Shown: positions 52,050-61,221, counted from the first letter of the stretch. The stretch is DNA of 64,000 bases from Granulicella cerasi (GCF_025685575.1 NZ_JAGSYD010000003.1:310001-374000); one strand, 5' to 3'. Notes: generated from the sequence alone by a model not told the origin. A program made the numbers and translations.

Positions 52050-53189
52050 ATGCCCTGGCTGCCAGATGACGAACGCTTCCTACACCACGCGCTAACGCTC
52101 GCCGCGGACGCTGCTGCGTTCGCCTCACCGAACCCCGCCGTCGGCTGTGTGCTGACGACTGCCTCGGGACAGGTGCTTGGCGAAGGCGCACACCACTACG
52201 ACCAACGCGACCACGCCGAGATCGCCGCGCTAAAGCAAGCTGCGGCTCTCGGGCGAAGCGTCCAGGGCGCCACCGCCTACGTCACCCTCGAACCTTGTTC
52301 CATCACCGGTCGTACTGGCCCCTGCGCGGATGCGCTCATCTCTGCAGGCATCGCTCGCTGCGTCATCGCGACCGCCGACCCGAACCCCGCCGTCCACGGC
52401 AACGGCATCGCGAAACTCCGTGCCGCTGGCATCGAAGTCGAAGTCGCCACCCCAACATCCCCACTAGGCCAGCAAGCCCGCCGCCTCAACGACGCATTCG
52501 CCTTCAGCATCGTTCACGGACGCCCCTTCGTGACGCTCAAAGCCGCGCTTTCCACCGACGGCAAGCTCGCTCCTCCGCCAGCAAGCCGCATGTCCACAGC
52601 GCCGCACTGGCTCACCGGCGAAGCCGCGCGAGCCGACGTCCAACAACTCCGCCACGCTTCCGACGCGATCCTGACCGGCATCGGCACCGTGCTCGCTGAC
52701 AATCCTTCGCTCACCGACCGCACCGGCTTGCCGCGCCGCCGCCCGCTGCTTCGCATCGTGCTGGACTCGCAACTGCGCACGCCGCTCGACTCACAGCTCA
52801 TCCGCACCGCGAGCGACGACCTGCTGCTCCTCGCCAGCCACGATGCCCCACAGGCCAACGAGCAGCAACTCCTCGCAGCCGGCGCGCAGATCTTCCGAGG
52901 CACCTTCGCCGAAGCCCTCCAACACCTCCACACGCTCGGCCTCCGCAGCCTTCTCATCGAGGCAGGGCCTACGGTCAATGGCGCGTTCCTGAATCTGCAA
53001 CTCGCGGACAAGCTCGTCCTCTACTTCGCCGAAAGCGAACTCGGGCCGCAAGCCGTTCCCTTTGCCGCGAATGGCCTCTCACCCTTTGCGCTACAGGAAA
53101 CGCTCACAAGCCCCACCCGCACCACCTTCCCCCACGGCAACGGCGAGGACATTCGCATCACCGGCTACCTGCACGATCCGTGGAAGTAA
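52050..53189 (+). CDS. ribD: Bifunctional diaminohydroxyphosphoribosylaminopyrimidine deaminase / reductase RibD
   Basis: RibD carries out the second and third steps of riboflavin synthesis. The deaminase domain (about 1-145) has the zinc site HAEIAALKQA and LEPCSITGRTGPCADALI. The reductase domain (about 150-379) shows RPFVTLKAALSTDGKLA, SDAILTGIGTVLADNPSLTDR and LIEAGPTVNGAFL. 379 aa, normal. ribE follows 190 bases later; together they suggest a partial riboflavin cluster without ribBA and ribH here. Confidence 0.94.
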   Translation: MPWLPDDERFLHHALTLAADAAAFASPNPAVGCVLTTASGQVLGEGAHHYDQRDHAEIAALKQAAALGRSVQGATAYVTLEPCSITGRTGPCADALISAGIARCVIATADPNPAVHGNGIAKLRAAGIEVEVATPTSPLGQQARRLNDAFAFSIVHGRPFVTLKAALSTDGKLAPPPASRMSTAPHWLTGEAARADVQQLRHASDAILTGIGTVLADNPSLTDRTGLPRRRPLLRIVLDSQLRTPLDSQLIRTASDDLLLLASHDAPQANEQQLLAAGAQIFRGTFAEALQHLHTLGLRSLLIEAGPTVNGAFLNLQLADKLVLYFAESELGPQAVPFAANGLSPFALQETLTSPTRTTFPHGNGEDIRITGYLHDPWK

Positions 53190-53269
53190 GAACGGTATCC
53201 CAGAGAAATCGATGGAAGCCCAGAGCGCTGGCAGTCGAACCTCCTCGCTCTCCCACCTCTCCAAAAATC

Positions 53270-53298
53270 GGGACGTGGGGCACCCGGCGTTTGTGGCT
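53270..53298 (-). repeat. Partial, inverted copy of the dispersed repeat
   Basis: GTGGGGCACCCG followed by TTTGTGG matches the complement of the first half of the repeats at 18582 and 54934 (CTGGGGCACCCGTTCGTGG). The hairpin half is missing. It lies between ribD and ribE. Confidence 0.35.
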
Positions 53299-53367
53299 CT
53301 TCGACAAGGAAGCTCTCATGAATCGGAAGCGCATCCCACCGCGCATCCTCCATTGCTGCAAACCATC

Positions 53368-53373
53368 TAAACT
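53368..53373 (+). promoter_or_regulatory. -10-like element TAAACT, 6 bases before the ribE start
   Basis: TAAACT is followed by AGAACC and the ATG at 53380. There is no Shine-Dalgarno, so a leaderless transcript is possible. No -35 is evident. Confidence 0.35.
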
Positions 53374-53379
53374 AGAACC

Positions 53380-54117
53380 ATGTTCACCGGCTTGATCGAA
53401 ACCACCGGCACCGTTCTCTCGCTCTCCCCCGCAGCAGGCGGAGCCATGCGCCTCATCGTCGCCGCGCCCGCCCTTGCGGGCCGCTGGGAGACCGGCGACT
53501 CCATCGCGGTCAACGGCACCTGCCTCACCGCGATCCCCGTGCAGGACGCAGGCAACGAGCATCCTGGCCGCTTCGCCGCCGACCTCGCCGAAGAGACGAT
53601 CCGGCGCACCACGCTCACGCGGCTTGTCCCGGGCTCGCTGGTCAACCTCGAGCTTCCTACACCGTCCGGTGCGCCCATGGGCGGACACGTTGTGCAGGGC
53701 CACGTCGATGGCGTCGGCACGCTCATCGCACTCGAGGCGCTGAACGCCGACCTCGACCGCACTGACTGGCGCATGACCGTGCAGGCCCCGCCAGCGCTCG
53801 CGCCCAGCATCGTGCAGCAAGGCTCCATCACCATCGACGGCATCTCGCTCACGGTCGCTAAGCTCCACCCGACCGCAGCCGACGGCAGCGCACGCCTCGA
53901 AATCGCGGTCATCCCGCACACCTACAAGTCGACCAATCTGCGCTCGCTGCTCTCTGGCGCCGAGGTGAACCTCGAAACCGACGTGCTCGCTCGCTACGCC
54001 GCACGCCAGGCCGAGTTCGCCGCGGTGCAAGCGCCCATGATCGACTACACCCTGCAACCCGCAGCCCCCAGGCCCGGCGGGCTCACCATCGCGTCGCTCA
54101 TCGCGCGCGGCTACTAA
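53380..54117 (+). CDS. ribE: Riboflavin synthase alpha chain
   Basis: The enzyme dismutates two 6,7-dimethyl-8-ribityllumazine molecules to riboflavin. The two lumazine-binding repeats are visible: MFTGLIETTGTV with GDSIAVNGTCLT, and GHVVQGHVDGVGTL with GSITIDGISLTV. 245 aa, somewhat longer than the usual 200-215, mainly through a C-terminal extension rich in Ala and Pro. It is preceded by ribD and followed by a long palindrome. Confidence 0.95.
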   Translation: MFTGLIETTGTVLSLSPAAGGAMRLIVAAPALAGRWETGDSIAVNGTCLTAIPVQDAGNEHPGRFAADLAEETIRRTTLTRLVPGSLVNLELPTPSGAPMGGHVVQGHVDGVGTLIALEALNADLDRTDWRMTVQAPPALAPSIVQQGSITIDGISLTVAKLHPTAADGSARLEIAVIPHTYKSTNLRSLLSGAEVNLETDVLARYAARQAEFAAVQAPMIDYTLQPAAPRPGGLTIASLIARGY

Positions 54118-54122
54118 GAAGC

Positions 54123-54232
54123 GTGGTAAGTGAAAAGTGAAAAGTCGTAAGTTCCTTGACTCGCTTCGCTCACCAAACCGCTTCTCGTAGCGAAGCAATC
54201 ACTTACTACTTTCCACTGAAGACTTTCCACTT
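54123..54232. repeat. Long imperfect palindrome, intergenic (3 of 3)
   Basis: The left arm, ending GTGAAAAGTCGTAAGT, pairs with the right arm, beginning ACTTACTACTTTCCAC; shorter repeats of AAGTGAAA and GGAAAGT extend it. The centre holds GCTTCG and CGAAGC. The word structure and the central GACTC...AAACCGCT resemble the palindrome at 30169-30240. It lies between ribE and the HAD gene. Confidence 0.6.
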
Positions 54233-54262
54233 ATCCTCTGCACTCTCCCAAGGACCTTACTC

Positions 54263-54877
54263 TTGAAACTGACCATTCCCCAAGGCGACTTCGACGCCTA
54301 CCTCTTCGATTGCGACGGCACCATCGTCGACTCCATGCCGCTGCACTACGTGGCCTGGCACAAGATGCTCGCCGAGTACAACTGCCCCTTCCCGGAAGAG
54401 CAGTTCTACGCCTACGGCGGCCTTCCCGTGGAGACGATCCTCGAAATGCTCAACGAGCAGCACGGACTTTCCATGCCCGTGAAGCAGGTCGCGCACGAGA
54501 AGGAGCTCTACTACCAGGGCCTCGTACACACCATCGACGGCATCCCCATGACCATCGACCACATCCACGACAAGCACGGCAAGATTCCCTTTGCCGTCGT
54601 CAGCGGCTCGCCGCGCAAATCGGTCGTGGATAGCCTCGAAGCACTTGGACTCCTCGACAAGTTCGAGGTGCTCGTCTGCGCCGGCGAATACAGCAAGGGC
54701 AAACCACACCCCGAACCGTTCCTCAAGGCCGCCGAGTTGCTTGGCGTCGATCCGAAGCGCTGCCTCGTGTTTGAAGACGCCCAACCCGGCATCGACGCCG
54801 CAGAAGCCGCAGGCATGCAGTGGGTCCGCGTCCCGCTGCCGAAGGAACGCCTCGCCGCCGCAGAAGCCGCGCGCTAA
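54263..54877 (+). CDS. HAD-superfamily phosphatase (beta-phosphoglucomutase / YqaB-like)
   Basis: 204 aa. Motif I is YLFDCDGTIVDSMPLHYVAW with both catalytic Asp residues; motif II Ser lies in FAVVSGSPRKS; motif III Lys in KGKPHPEPF; motif IV in LVFEDAQPGIDAAEAAG. The helical cap (about 20-90) is of the C1 type. Closest in style to fructose-1-phosphate phosphatase YqaB or beta-phosphoglucomutase; the cap does not settle which. The start codon is TTG, with AAGGA eight bases upstream. A strong terminator follows. Confidence 0.88.
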   Translation: MKLTIPQGDFDAYLFDCDGTIVDSMPLHYVAWHKMLAEYNCPFPEEQFYAYGGLPVETILEMLNEQHGLSMPVKQVAHEKELYYQGLVHTIDGIPMTIDHIHDKHGKIPFAVVSGSPRKSVVDSLEALGLLDKFEVLVCAGEYSKGKPHPEPFLKAAELLGVDPKRCLVFEDAQPGIDAAEAAGMQWVRVPLPKERLAAAEAAR

Positions 54878-54897
54878 ATCATCTACAGCCAAAGGCA

Positions 54898-54930
54898 AGA
54901 GCCACTCCTACAGGAGTGGCTCTTCTTTTC
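54898..54930 (+). terminator. Strong terminator after the HAD gene
   Basis: AGAGCCACTCC pairs with GGAGTGGCTCT around a short loop, followed by TCTTTTC. Confidence 0.85.
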
Positions 54931-54933
54931 TCC

Positions 54934-54984
54934 AACCACGAACGAGTGCCCCATGTCTCGCTTCTGAGACATGGGTTTGCAGGA
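54934..54984. repeat. Dispersed hairpin repeat, copy 3
   Basis: AACCACGAACGAGTGCCCC, then arms CATGTCTC and GAGACATG around GCTTCT, then GGTTTGCAGG. Compared with the copy at 18582, the arms differ by changes that keep the pairing. It lies directly behind a terminator. Confidence 0.65.
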
Positions 54985-55091
54985 AGTCTCCGCTCTCCGG
55001 CTCAACACTTCACCACAAATTTGTCATCCTGAGGGCAGTGAAGGATCAGTTTGTCGTTAGCGCAGGCAAGCCTCTTACCGAGGCGATCCAC

Positions 55092-55826
55092 TCAGTCGTC
55101 AGCCTTCCCGACAACACACGTGTAGCGCAGGGAAATATGCGTCACATGCTTCTCTGCCGCCGCTTCAGGGTCCATTGCTATATAGCCATCAATATCCCAA
55201 GGCTTCGCCTCGGGCGTTCCTTCAAAGCTCGTAGCGTGGAAGCCGTCCGCACAATACGCATAGAAGGCAAACCCGCCTGTCAGCATGTACGACGCATAAG
55301 CCTGCCAAGGCGTCAGCTTTCGACCGTGGCTCTCAATCTGCGCATGAACAGGTTCGTCAGCGCCATAGTGAAAACGCATTGACACGACGTAACTCCGGAT
55401 TCCCTTCGAGGGCTTCGCATGAGAATAATCAGGAAATACGGACTGCAGCTTACACTCACCTACAGGTTCAATCGACGCGACCTGTTGGTATAACTCTGCT
55501 GAGAAATACCCTGTCCCCGTAATCCCCAGCACACCCTTCGTCGTTACCCTGCAACCACGCAAGCGCTGCATCCGCTGAAGCTGGCGCCTAGCTGCCACCT
55601 CAGCGTCAGAAAATTTCGGCAAAAGCTGAATGACATCCTCACCACATACTTTGTGATCCAGCTTCAGCTCAAACCATCCACGTATGTCGTTATGGAAAGT
55701 AAGCTCGCCCTTGAGCTCACGAGAAATCGAGTTCGTCAGCGGCCCATCAGAATGGGCGACGGGACACTCTTGCCCACGCAGAGGCGCAACAGCGATCAAC
55801 AACACAAGCACCAAGAGCCAACGCAT
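55092..55826 (-). CDS. Secreted hypothetical protein, 244 aa
   Basis: The N-terminus MRWLLVLVLLIAVAPLRGQ is a signal peptide. The mature part has six or more Cys residues (QECPVAH, HKVCGEDV, LRGCRVTT, GECKLQ, YCADGF, RYTCVVG), so disulfides are likely in the periplasm. A beta-rich pattern fills the rest. No family recognised. The ATG has no Shine-Dalgarno. It is convergent with the HAD gene and downstream of rho on the same strand, separated by a terminator. Confidence 0.65.
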   Translation of the reverse strand: MRWLLVLVLLIAVAPLRGQECPVAHSDGPLTNSISRELKGELTFHNDIRGWFELKLDHKVCGEDVIQLLPKFSDAEVAARRQLQRMQRLRGCRVTTKGVLGITGTGYFSAELYQQVASIEPVGECKLQSVFPDYSHAKPSKGIRSYVVSMRFHYGADEPVHAQIESHGRKLTPWQAYASYMLTGGFAFYAYCADGFHATSFEGTPEAKPWDIDGYIAMDPEAAAEKHVTHISLRYTCVVGKADD

Positions 55827-55859
55827 GGCGCAACACTAGCACGCTTCGCGATCACCGTA

Positions 55860-55901
55860 TAGAAACAAGAAGGGCGCAGGCCTCCGCGCCCACGCCCTTC
55901 T
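55860..55901 (-). terminator. Terminator after rho
   Basis: AGAAGGGCG pairs with CGCCCTTCT over a 16-base loop. On the minus strand the stem is followed by TTGTTTCT. It lies about 50 bases beyond the rho stop codon. Confidence 0.6.
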
Positions 55902-55948
55902 CTCCAGCCGAGCCCGCGATCTCTCGCGTTCCCGTATTCATCACTCCA

Positions 55949-57265
55949 TTAGAGCGACGACATGTTGTGCAGGAACTCCTGGTTGTTCCTCGTCTTGCCG
56001 AGCTTGTCCGAAAGCAGTTCCATCGCTTCCACCGCCGAAAGCGGGTTCAGCACCTTGCGCAGAATCCACGTGCGCTGCAGGTCGTCCTTCGGGATGAGCA
56101 GCTCTTCCTTACGCGTGCCCGAGCGCTGGATGTCGATCGCCGGGAACACACGCTTGTCGACAAGCTTGCGGTCCAGGATCACTTCCATGTTGCCCGTGCC
56201 CTTGAACTCTTCGAAGATCACTTCGTCCATGCGCGAGCCAGTATCGACCAGCGCCGACGCGATGATCGTCAGCGAGCCGCCCTCTTCGATGTTGCGGGCC
56301 GCGCCGAAGAAGCGCTTCGGGCGCTGCAGCGCGTTGGAGTCCACACCACCCGAAAGCACCTTGCCGCTCGGCGGCACAATCGTGTTGTACGCACGTGCCA
56401 GACGCGTGATCGAGTCCAGCAGAATCACCACATCGCGCTTGTGCTCGACCAGGCGCTTCGCCTTCTCGATCACCATCTCCGCGACCTGTACGTGACGCGC
56501 TGCCGGCTCGTCGAAGGTCGAAGAAATCACTTCGCCCTTCACCGAACGCTGCATGTCCGTCACTTCTTCCGGACGCTCGTCGATGAGCAGAACGATCAGC
56601 ACCACCTCAGGATGGTTCGCCGTGATCGAGTTCGCGATCGACTGCATCAGCACCGTCTTACCGGTACGCGGCGGAGCGACGATCAGACCACGCTGGCCCT
56701 TACCGATGGGGCAGAGCAAGTCGGTGACGCGGCCCGAGATGTTCTCGCGCACGGTCTCCATCTTGATGCGCTCTTGCGGATACAGCGGCGTCAGGTTGTC
56801 GAACAGAATCTTGTTGCGCGTCTCTTCGGGCGACTCAAAGTTGATCGCTTCGATCTTCACCAGCGCAAAGTACTTCTCACCCTCGTGCGGCGAGCGCACG
56901 TTGCCGGAGATCGTGTCGCCGGTCTTCAGATCGAACTTGCGGATCTGGCTGGGCGAGACGTAAATGTCATCCGGGCCGGGCAGGTAGTTGTAATCCGGCG
57001 AGCGAAGGAAGCCGTAGCCATCCGGCAGGATCTCGAGCACACCTTCAGCGAAGATGTGTCCTTCCTTCTCGCTCTGCGCTTGCAGAATCTTGAAGATCAG
57101 GTCCTGCTTGCGCAGACCGCTTGCGCCGGGGATGTCGAGACCGCGCGCGAGCTTACCCAGCTCCGCAATGCTCTTCTCCTTGAGTTCGGAGATGGTCATG
57201 TCCTTCGCGATCGCTTCGGGCTTTTCGGTTTTTTCGGTCTTGGGGGAGGTCGTTTCAGTAGGCAT
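55949..57265 (-). CDS. rho: Transcription termination factor Rho
   Basis: Rho is the hexameric RNA helicase that ends many transcripts. 438 aa. The N-terminal helical domain ([19 protein letters not shown]) and the RNA-binding cold-shock domain ([38 protein letters not shown]) precede the ATPase: Walker [26 protein letters not shown], Walker [17 protein letters not shown], the Q/R loops and [23 protein letters not shown]. About 20 acidic/Lys-rich residues extend the N-terminus. rpoZ lies upstream on the same strand. Confidence 0.96.
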   Translation of the reverse strand: MPTETTSPKTEKTEKPEAIAKDMTISELKEKSIAELGKLARGLDIPGASGLRKQDLIFKILQAQSEKEGHIFAEGVLEILPDGYGFLRSPDYNYLPGPDDIYVSPSQIRKFDLKTGDTISGNVRSPHEGEKYFALVKIEAINFESPEETRNKILFDNLTPLYPQERIKMETVRENISGRVTDLLCPIGKGQRGLIVAPPRTGKTVLMQSIANSITANHPEVVLIVLLIDERPEEVTDMQRSVKGEVISSTFDEPAARHVQVAEMVIEKAKRLVEHKRDVVILLDSITRLARAYNTIVPPSGKVLSGGVDSNALQRPKRFFGAARNIEEGGSLTIIASALVDTGSRMDEVIFEEFKGTGNMEVILDRKLVDKRVFPAIDIQRSGTRKEELLIPKDDLQRTWILRKVLNPLSAVEAMELLSDKLGKTRNNQEFLHNMSSL

Positions 57266-57507
57266 GTTTTTCCAGAAAGTAATTCAGGCGTGAGGTCGGG
57301 TGCACTGCGAAGAGGGGAAGCTTCGAGGTAGGACTGAAACCGCGCGCAGGCGGTCCGGAGGTGTTGCAGGGAAAAATGCGGAACAACTTCGAACTGCGGA
57401 GTAGATGGGTACAGCGTAGCAGAACGCTCGCCGTGGAAATCCGGGGTGAAACTCGGTTGGCCTTTCCAGCTTCGGGCGAAGTCTCGAAGGCCAACCGTAA
57501 AACTTGT

Positions 57508-57705
57508 TTAGGCGACGGTGAGTTCCTGGTCCACTTCCACGTTCATCGGAACCGTGTCCTTAAAGCGGTCAAGCACTTCGTTCGTCGTGTCCTGCAGACG
57601 CGTGTTCGGCTTGTGCAGCTTGCGGGTCGCCTTTGAGGCGAGTTGGCAAAGCTTGTAACGGTTCTGCACGTGCGTAAGGGCACCAAAAATCAGGTCAGAG
57701 CGCAT
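57508..57705 (-). CDS. rpoZ: RNA polymerase omega subunit
   Basis: 65 aa; omega helps fold beta' and assemble RNA polymerase. The pattern NRYKLCQLASKATRKL matches the conserved region, and the protein starts at MRSDLIFGAL. AAGGAG lies before the ATG. It precedes rho on the same strand with a 242-base gap. It has an acidic C-terminus (VEVDQELTVA). Confidence 0.85.
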   Translation of the reverse strand: MRSDLIFGALTHVQNRYKLCQLASKATRKLHKPNTRLQDTTNEVLDRFKDTVPMNVEVDQELTVA

Positions 57706-57930
57706 CAGTTTTCTCCTTGGAGAGTTTGCGGCAAGGTGTCGGGTCGACTGATGGGCCGGTATTTCGGCGCTGCGTCGTTCCTGACATCCACCTGCGAGCG
57801 TTTGGAAACACGTCCACTGCGCGGGGCTCGCTTCCGGCAGGGTTTTTCTGCTAACTCATTACATTAGACGCACCAGCAATCCTATAAGGTGCATCGCTCT
57901 ACGATTCTGCTCCATGCAACACAAATCACA

Positions 57931-58075
57931 GGGTTTAGCTGCGGTTTGCACCGTGGATTCGAAGCTGATCTGTCAGGATCGGGGAGGAATCCGGCGGCTC
58001 TAACGGCCACCCAGGAGAGAAACACAGAACTCAAGCCCGCCTCAAGGCCAAAACAGAAGCGTATAGCTGAGTTCT
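57931..58075 (+). ncRNA. Candidate structured RNA, two domains
   Basis: Domain 1 (57931-58012) nests GGGT/ACCC, TTAG/CTAA, CCG/CGG, GGATTC/GAATCC and GATC/GATC. Domain 2 (58026-58075) closes with AGAACTCA(A)GC / GCTGAGTTCT, ten pairs with one bulge. Orientation is uncertain because the pairing works on both strands; plus is chosen because the next gene is on that strand. No known family recognised. It could be a leader of the GT87-like gene or an independent RNA. Confidence 0.3.
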
Positions 58076-58194
58076 CTTTGCACCATAACGTGTGAAAACC
58101 CGAGGGTCAATAGTTTTTTCGTACCATGGGGCGCCACGCCAAATGTGCTTTCAGCTCGAGCAGCCACGGCAAAAGCTGCGCGCGATCCGGATGC

Positions 58195-58200
58195 TATGAT
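58195..58200 (+). promoter_or_regulatory. -10-like element TATGAT, 9 bases before the GT87-like start
   Basis: TATGAT, then TTGGCCTCA, then ATG. No Shine-Dalgarno is present, so the transcript could be leaderless. No -35 visible. Confidence 0.35.
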
Positions 58201-58209
58201 TTGGCCTCA

Positions 58210-59478
58210 ATGGCTCAACGTGAAACCCGCACCTGGCAGTGGCTCCTGCTCATACTGGGCGTGGCGGCCTTCCTGTGGACGGCGCGCTCTGAAGGCTCCT
58301 ATGGAGATTTCATGCCCGTCTACGGCAGCACGCGCGCGGCAGCCGAGGCCCACAATCCCTATCTGACGCAAAATGCGGAACAGGCGCTGCTGCACAGCGG
58401 TGCAAAGCCAGAGTGGATGGCTCCTCCGTTCTGGCAGGAGCACTCTCTGGTATATCCGCCGGCGACGTACTACGCGCTACTGCCGCTCGGCTGGATGAGC
58501 TACAGCCATGCCACTGCGCTCTGGTTCACCGCACTGGCCATTGCCCTCGTCGGTGCGAGCATCCTTCTGCTGCTTCTGGCGCCGCCTCCGGCGAAGAGTT
58601 CCGTTGCGGTAGGGGTCATGCTGGTGCTGGCCACGAGCGGTGGTCTCCTTCGTCTTGGGCAAATCAGTGCGCTCGCCATCGGCCTCGCGGCTATCGGCGG
58701 CATGTTGATGGCCGTCGGACGAGCTCGCGTCTTCGGCTGCTTTTGTCTCGGGCTGGCAGCTATCTACAAGCCGCAAATCGGTGCGCCAATCCTGCTCTAC
58801 TTCTGCTTTCCCCAAAGGACACGGAAGTTTGCCGCAGTTGCGTTGCTCTCGTTTGTTCTGCTGGAGGTGGCGGCCGGCATGGCGCTTTCGGGAGAGCTCC
58901 ACACTACCGCCTGGAAAGCGGATCTTCACGACCAGCTGCAAGGCGGCTCCTCGCTCCATATCGTGCGCGGCGGAAAACCTGACACCGGCCTGATCGACGC
59001 CCATGCGCTCACGGTTGAGGTATTTCCGACTGACAGAAGTGCCGCGCTCGCAGCCGAACTCATAACGCTCGTCGGCGTCGGTCTGCTGGCGGTCGGGCTC
59101 ACTCGGGCGGCCCCGCAGGATGGCACGACCCGGGATCTGATCGGGCTTGCTGCCGTCTCCGTCCTGCTACTGTTACCGGTCTATCACCGCAGCTACGACA
59201 TGCGGATGCTGCTGCTCACGCTGCCGGCGCTTGGAGTGCTTTGGAGAATAGCGCCACGGTGGGCGGCGGCGATTTCCCTAGGCAGCGTCTTCCTGCTGTT
59301 CTCGACCGCGAAGATCATCCTCGACCATACGCACTTCAGCTTCGCCACGCAGCAGAGCGTACCGTTCAAGCTTCTGGTGGTGCATCAGCAACCGCTCTTC
59401 GTGCTGATCGTTGCCCTGCTTTGGGGCGGAGCCGCGCTCGCTCTCTCCAGATCCCACGACATCAAGTCTTCCAGCTAA
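58210..59478 (+). CDS. GT87/DUF2029-like membrane glycosyltransferase
   Basis: 422 aa with about 10 membrane helices. The N-terminal loop [23 protein letters not shown] carries the acidic residue typical of polyprenyl-phosphate-dependent GT-C enzymes, and [16 protein letters not shown] and [13 protein letters not shown] match the DUF2029/GT87 style (alpha-mannosyltransferases in Actinobacteria). The start at 58210 is chosen over an ATG 28 codons upstream because of the family N-terminus. The acceptor is unknown. Its stop overlaps that of comM by four bases. Confidence 0.8.
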   Translation: MAQRETRTWQWLLLILGVAAFLWTARSEGSYGDFMPVYGSTRAAAEAHNPYLTQNAEQALLHSGAKPEWMAPPFWQEHSLVYPPATYYALLPLGWMSYSHATALWFTALAIALVGASILLLLLAPPPAKSSVAVGVMLVLATSGGLLRLGQISALAIGLAAIGGMLMAVGRARVFGCFCLGLAAIYKPQIGAPILLYFCFPQRTRKFAAVALLSFVLLEVAAGMALSGELHTTAWKADLHDQLQGGSSLHIVRGGKPDTGLIDAHALTVEVFPTDRSAALAAELITLVGVGLLAVGLTRAAPQDGTTRDLIGLAAVSVLLLLPVYHRSYDMRMLLLTLPALGVLWRIAPRWAAAISLGSVFLLFSTAKIILDHTHFSFATQQSVPFKLLVVHQQPLFVLIVALLWGGAALALSRSHDIKSSS

Positions 59479-61058
59479 GACCAGTAGCCACGATCCAGCG
59501 TGCGGTACTGGATCGCCTCAGCGATATGCGGCACTGCGATGGATTCCTGCCCTTCCATATCGGCGATCGTGCGCGCCACCTTCAGAATGCGGTCATGCGC
59601 TCGGGCGCTCAGACCTCGCTGCAGCATCGCGCGTTCGAGGATCCGCTCGGCCTCGCTGTTCAGTTCGCAATGCTGGCGGATATCACTCGTCGACATCTGC
59701 GCATTGGCAAAGACCTTTCGAGCTTTCGGGTTCGCTCCACGCTGCGCCAGACCGAACCGCTCGTGCTGCTTCTCACGCGCACGCAGCACGCGGTCACGGA
59801 TCTCCGCAGAGCCTTCGCCGACCTGCCCGCTGCGAAGCTCCTTGTACTGCACCGCCGGCACCTCGATGTGGATGTCGATGCGGTCGAGCAGTGGTCCGCT
59901 CACCTTGCTCACGTACCGCTGAATCATCGGCGGCGTGCACATGCAGCGCTCTTTGTCCGGATAGTAGCCACAGGGGCAAGGGTTCATCGCCGCGGCGAGC
60001 ATGAAGCGCGCCGGGAAAGTCATACTCATCGCCGCGCGCGCGATCGTGACATTGCCATCTTCGAGCGGCTGGCGCATCACCTCCAGCACGTTGCGCGGAA
60101 ACTCCGGCAATTCATCGAGGAACAGCACTCCGTTGTGCGCCAGAGAGACCTCGCCTGGGCGCGGGTTCATCCCGCCACCAATCAAGCCCGCGTCCGAGAT
60201 CGTATGGTGCGGCGAACGGAAGGGGCGATGCGTTACGAGGCCCTTGTCGCGGTTCAGCACGCCGGCGACGGAGTGGATTTTCGTCGTCTCCAACGCTTCT
60301 TCAAAACGCAGCGGCGCAAGGATCGACGGCAGTCGCTTCGCGAGCATTGTCTTGCCCGAGCCCGGCGGCCCGATCATCAGAATGTTGTGCCCACCGGCAG
60401 CCGCTACTTCCAACGCACGCTTGGCGACGTGCTGTCCGCGAACGTCCTTGAAGTCCGGCACGCCTTCTTCTGCATGAGCGAGCATCGCGCGCGAGTCCAC
60501 CTGCAACGGCTGCAGCAAGGATGCCTGTCCGCCCTGCGCGAAACTGTTCAACAGCTCACGCACTTCAAGCAGCGAACGCACCGGCCAGATGTGGATGCCC
60601 TCGACCACCGCAGCTTCGCGCGCGTTCGATTCCGGAATCACCAGATGCTTCACGCCCGCAGCACGAGCAGCCATCGCCACCGGCAACATGCCCTGCACAG
60701 CGCGCAGTGTGCCATCCAGGCCCAACTCGCCAACGAGCACAACATCCTGCATCTCCATCGCGGCCAGCGCACCGTACGCGCCGAGGATGCCGATCGCAAT
60801 CGGCAGATCGAAGCCGGAGCCTTCCTTCTTCAGGTCAGCGGGCGCAAGGTTGATCGTGATCTTCGTCGAGGGAATTTCAAAGCCGGAGTTTTTGATCGCT
60901 GCCTTTACGCGATCGCGGCTCTCACGCACAGCAGCATCGGGAAGCCCGACCACCGCAAACACTTCTCGCTCGAGCGGCACACCGAGGTAGTCCACCTCAA
61001 CGTCGATAAGGTGCGCGTCGATCCCGTAGACCGCCGCGCTGCGCGTCTTGAACAGCAT
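59475..61058 (-). CDS. comM: YifB/ComM-type Mg-chelatase-like AAA+ ATPase
   Basis: ComM helps branch migration during natural transformation. 527 aa. The N-terminal Lon-like fold starts [23 protein letters not shown], followed by [22 protein letters not shown] and the [23 protein letters not shown] block. The AAA+ core shows Walker [35 protein letters not shown], Walker [12 protein letters not shown], and the Cys-rich [13 protein letters not shown]. The C-terminal helical domain ends in [12 protein letters not shown]. The frame is open 175 codons upstream, but homology fixes the start at 61058. Confidence 0.94.
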   Translation of the reverse strand: MLFKTRSAAVYGIDAHLIDVEVDYLGVPLEREVFAVVGLPDAAVRESRDRVKAAIKNSGFEIPSTKITINLAPADLKKEGSGFDLPIAIGILGAYGALAAMEMQDVVLVGELGLDGTLRAVQGMLPVAMAARAAGVKHLVIPESNAREAAVVEGIHIWPVRSLLEVRELLNSFAQGGQASLLQPLQVDSRAMLAHAEEGVPDFKDVRGQHVAKRALEVAAAGGHNILMIGPPGSGKTMLAKRLPSILAPLRFEEALETTKIHSVAGVLNRDKGLVTHRPFRSPHHTISDAGLIGGGMNPRPGEVSLAHNGVLFLDELPEFPRNVLEVMRQPLEDGNVTIARAAMSMTFPARFMLAAAMNPCPCGYYPDKERCMCTPPMIQRYVSKVSGPLLDRIDIHIEVPAVQYKELRSGQVGEGSAEIRDRVLRAREKQHERFGLAQRGANPKARKVFANAQMSTSDIRQHCELNSEAERILERAMLQRGLSARAHDRILKVARTIADMEGQESIAVPHIAEAIQYRTLDRGYWS

Positions 61059-61221
61059 GGAGAGAACCGCCTGATGAAGCCAATGAGGCCGAAGAATTGT
61101 CGCCAGTCTAGCATTCACTTCGTACTCTTCCGAAGAGCAAGCATCCATTGCGTAACCTTCCGCCGTCCTATAACGCGGGCCTTCGTTCCAAACCACTACA
61201 TACGCTCGAGAAGACACGACC

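Larger units (their letters stand above)
57706..58209. other. 504-base gap between rpoZ and the GT87-like gene; possible structured RNA inside
   Basis: Besides the rpoZ leader this region contains nested complementary segments at 57931-58075, listed separately, and a small GCACC/GGTGC hairpin at 57870-57892. No protein-coding frame is convincing. It does not match tRNA, tmRNA, SRP RNA or RNase P RNA as I know them. Confidence 0.4.

Noticed and set aside
51877-52095. 72-aa frame with a signal-peptide-like start before ribD
   Set aside because: No ribosome site, overlaps the start of ribD, and no recognisable mature domain; kept only as a remark.
51718-53379. Possible FMN riboswitch before ribD or ribE
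   Set aside because: The conserved FMN-aptamer blocks are not present in either gap.
57946-57975. GGATTCGAAGC resembling a tRNA T-loop
   Set aside because: The flanking bases do not pair and no acceptor or anticodon arm can be built.
57943-58012. Resemblance of TCAGGATCGGGGAGGAATCC to the SRP RNA or RNase P core
   Set aside because: The diagnostic AGCAG of SRP domain IV and the conserved P4 sequence of RNase P RNA are absent.
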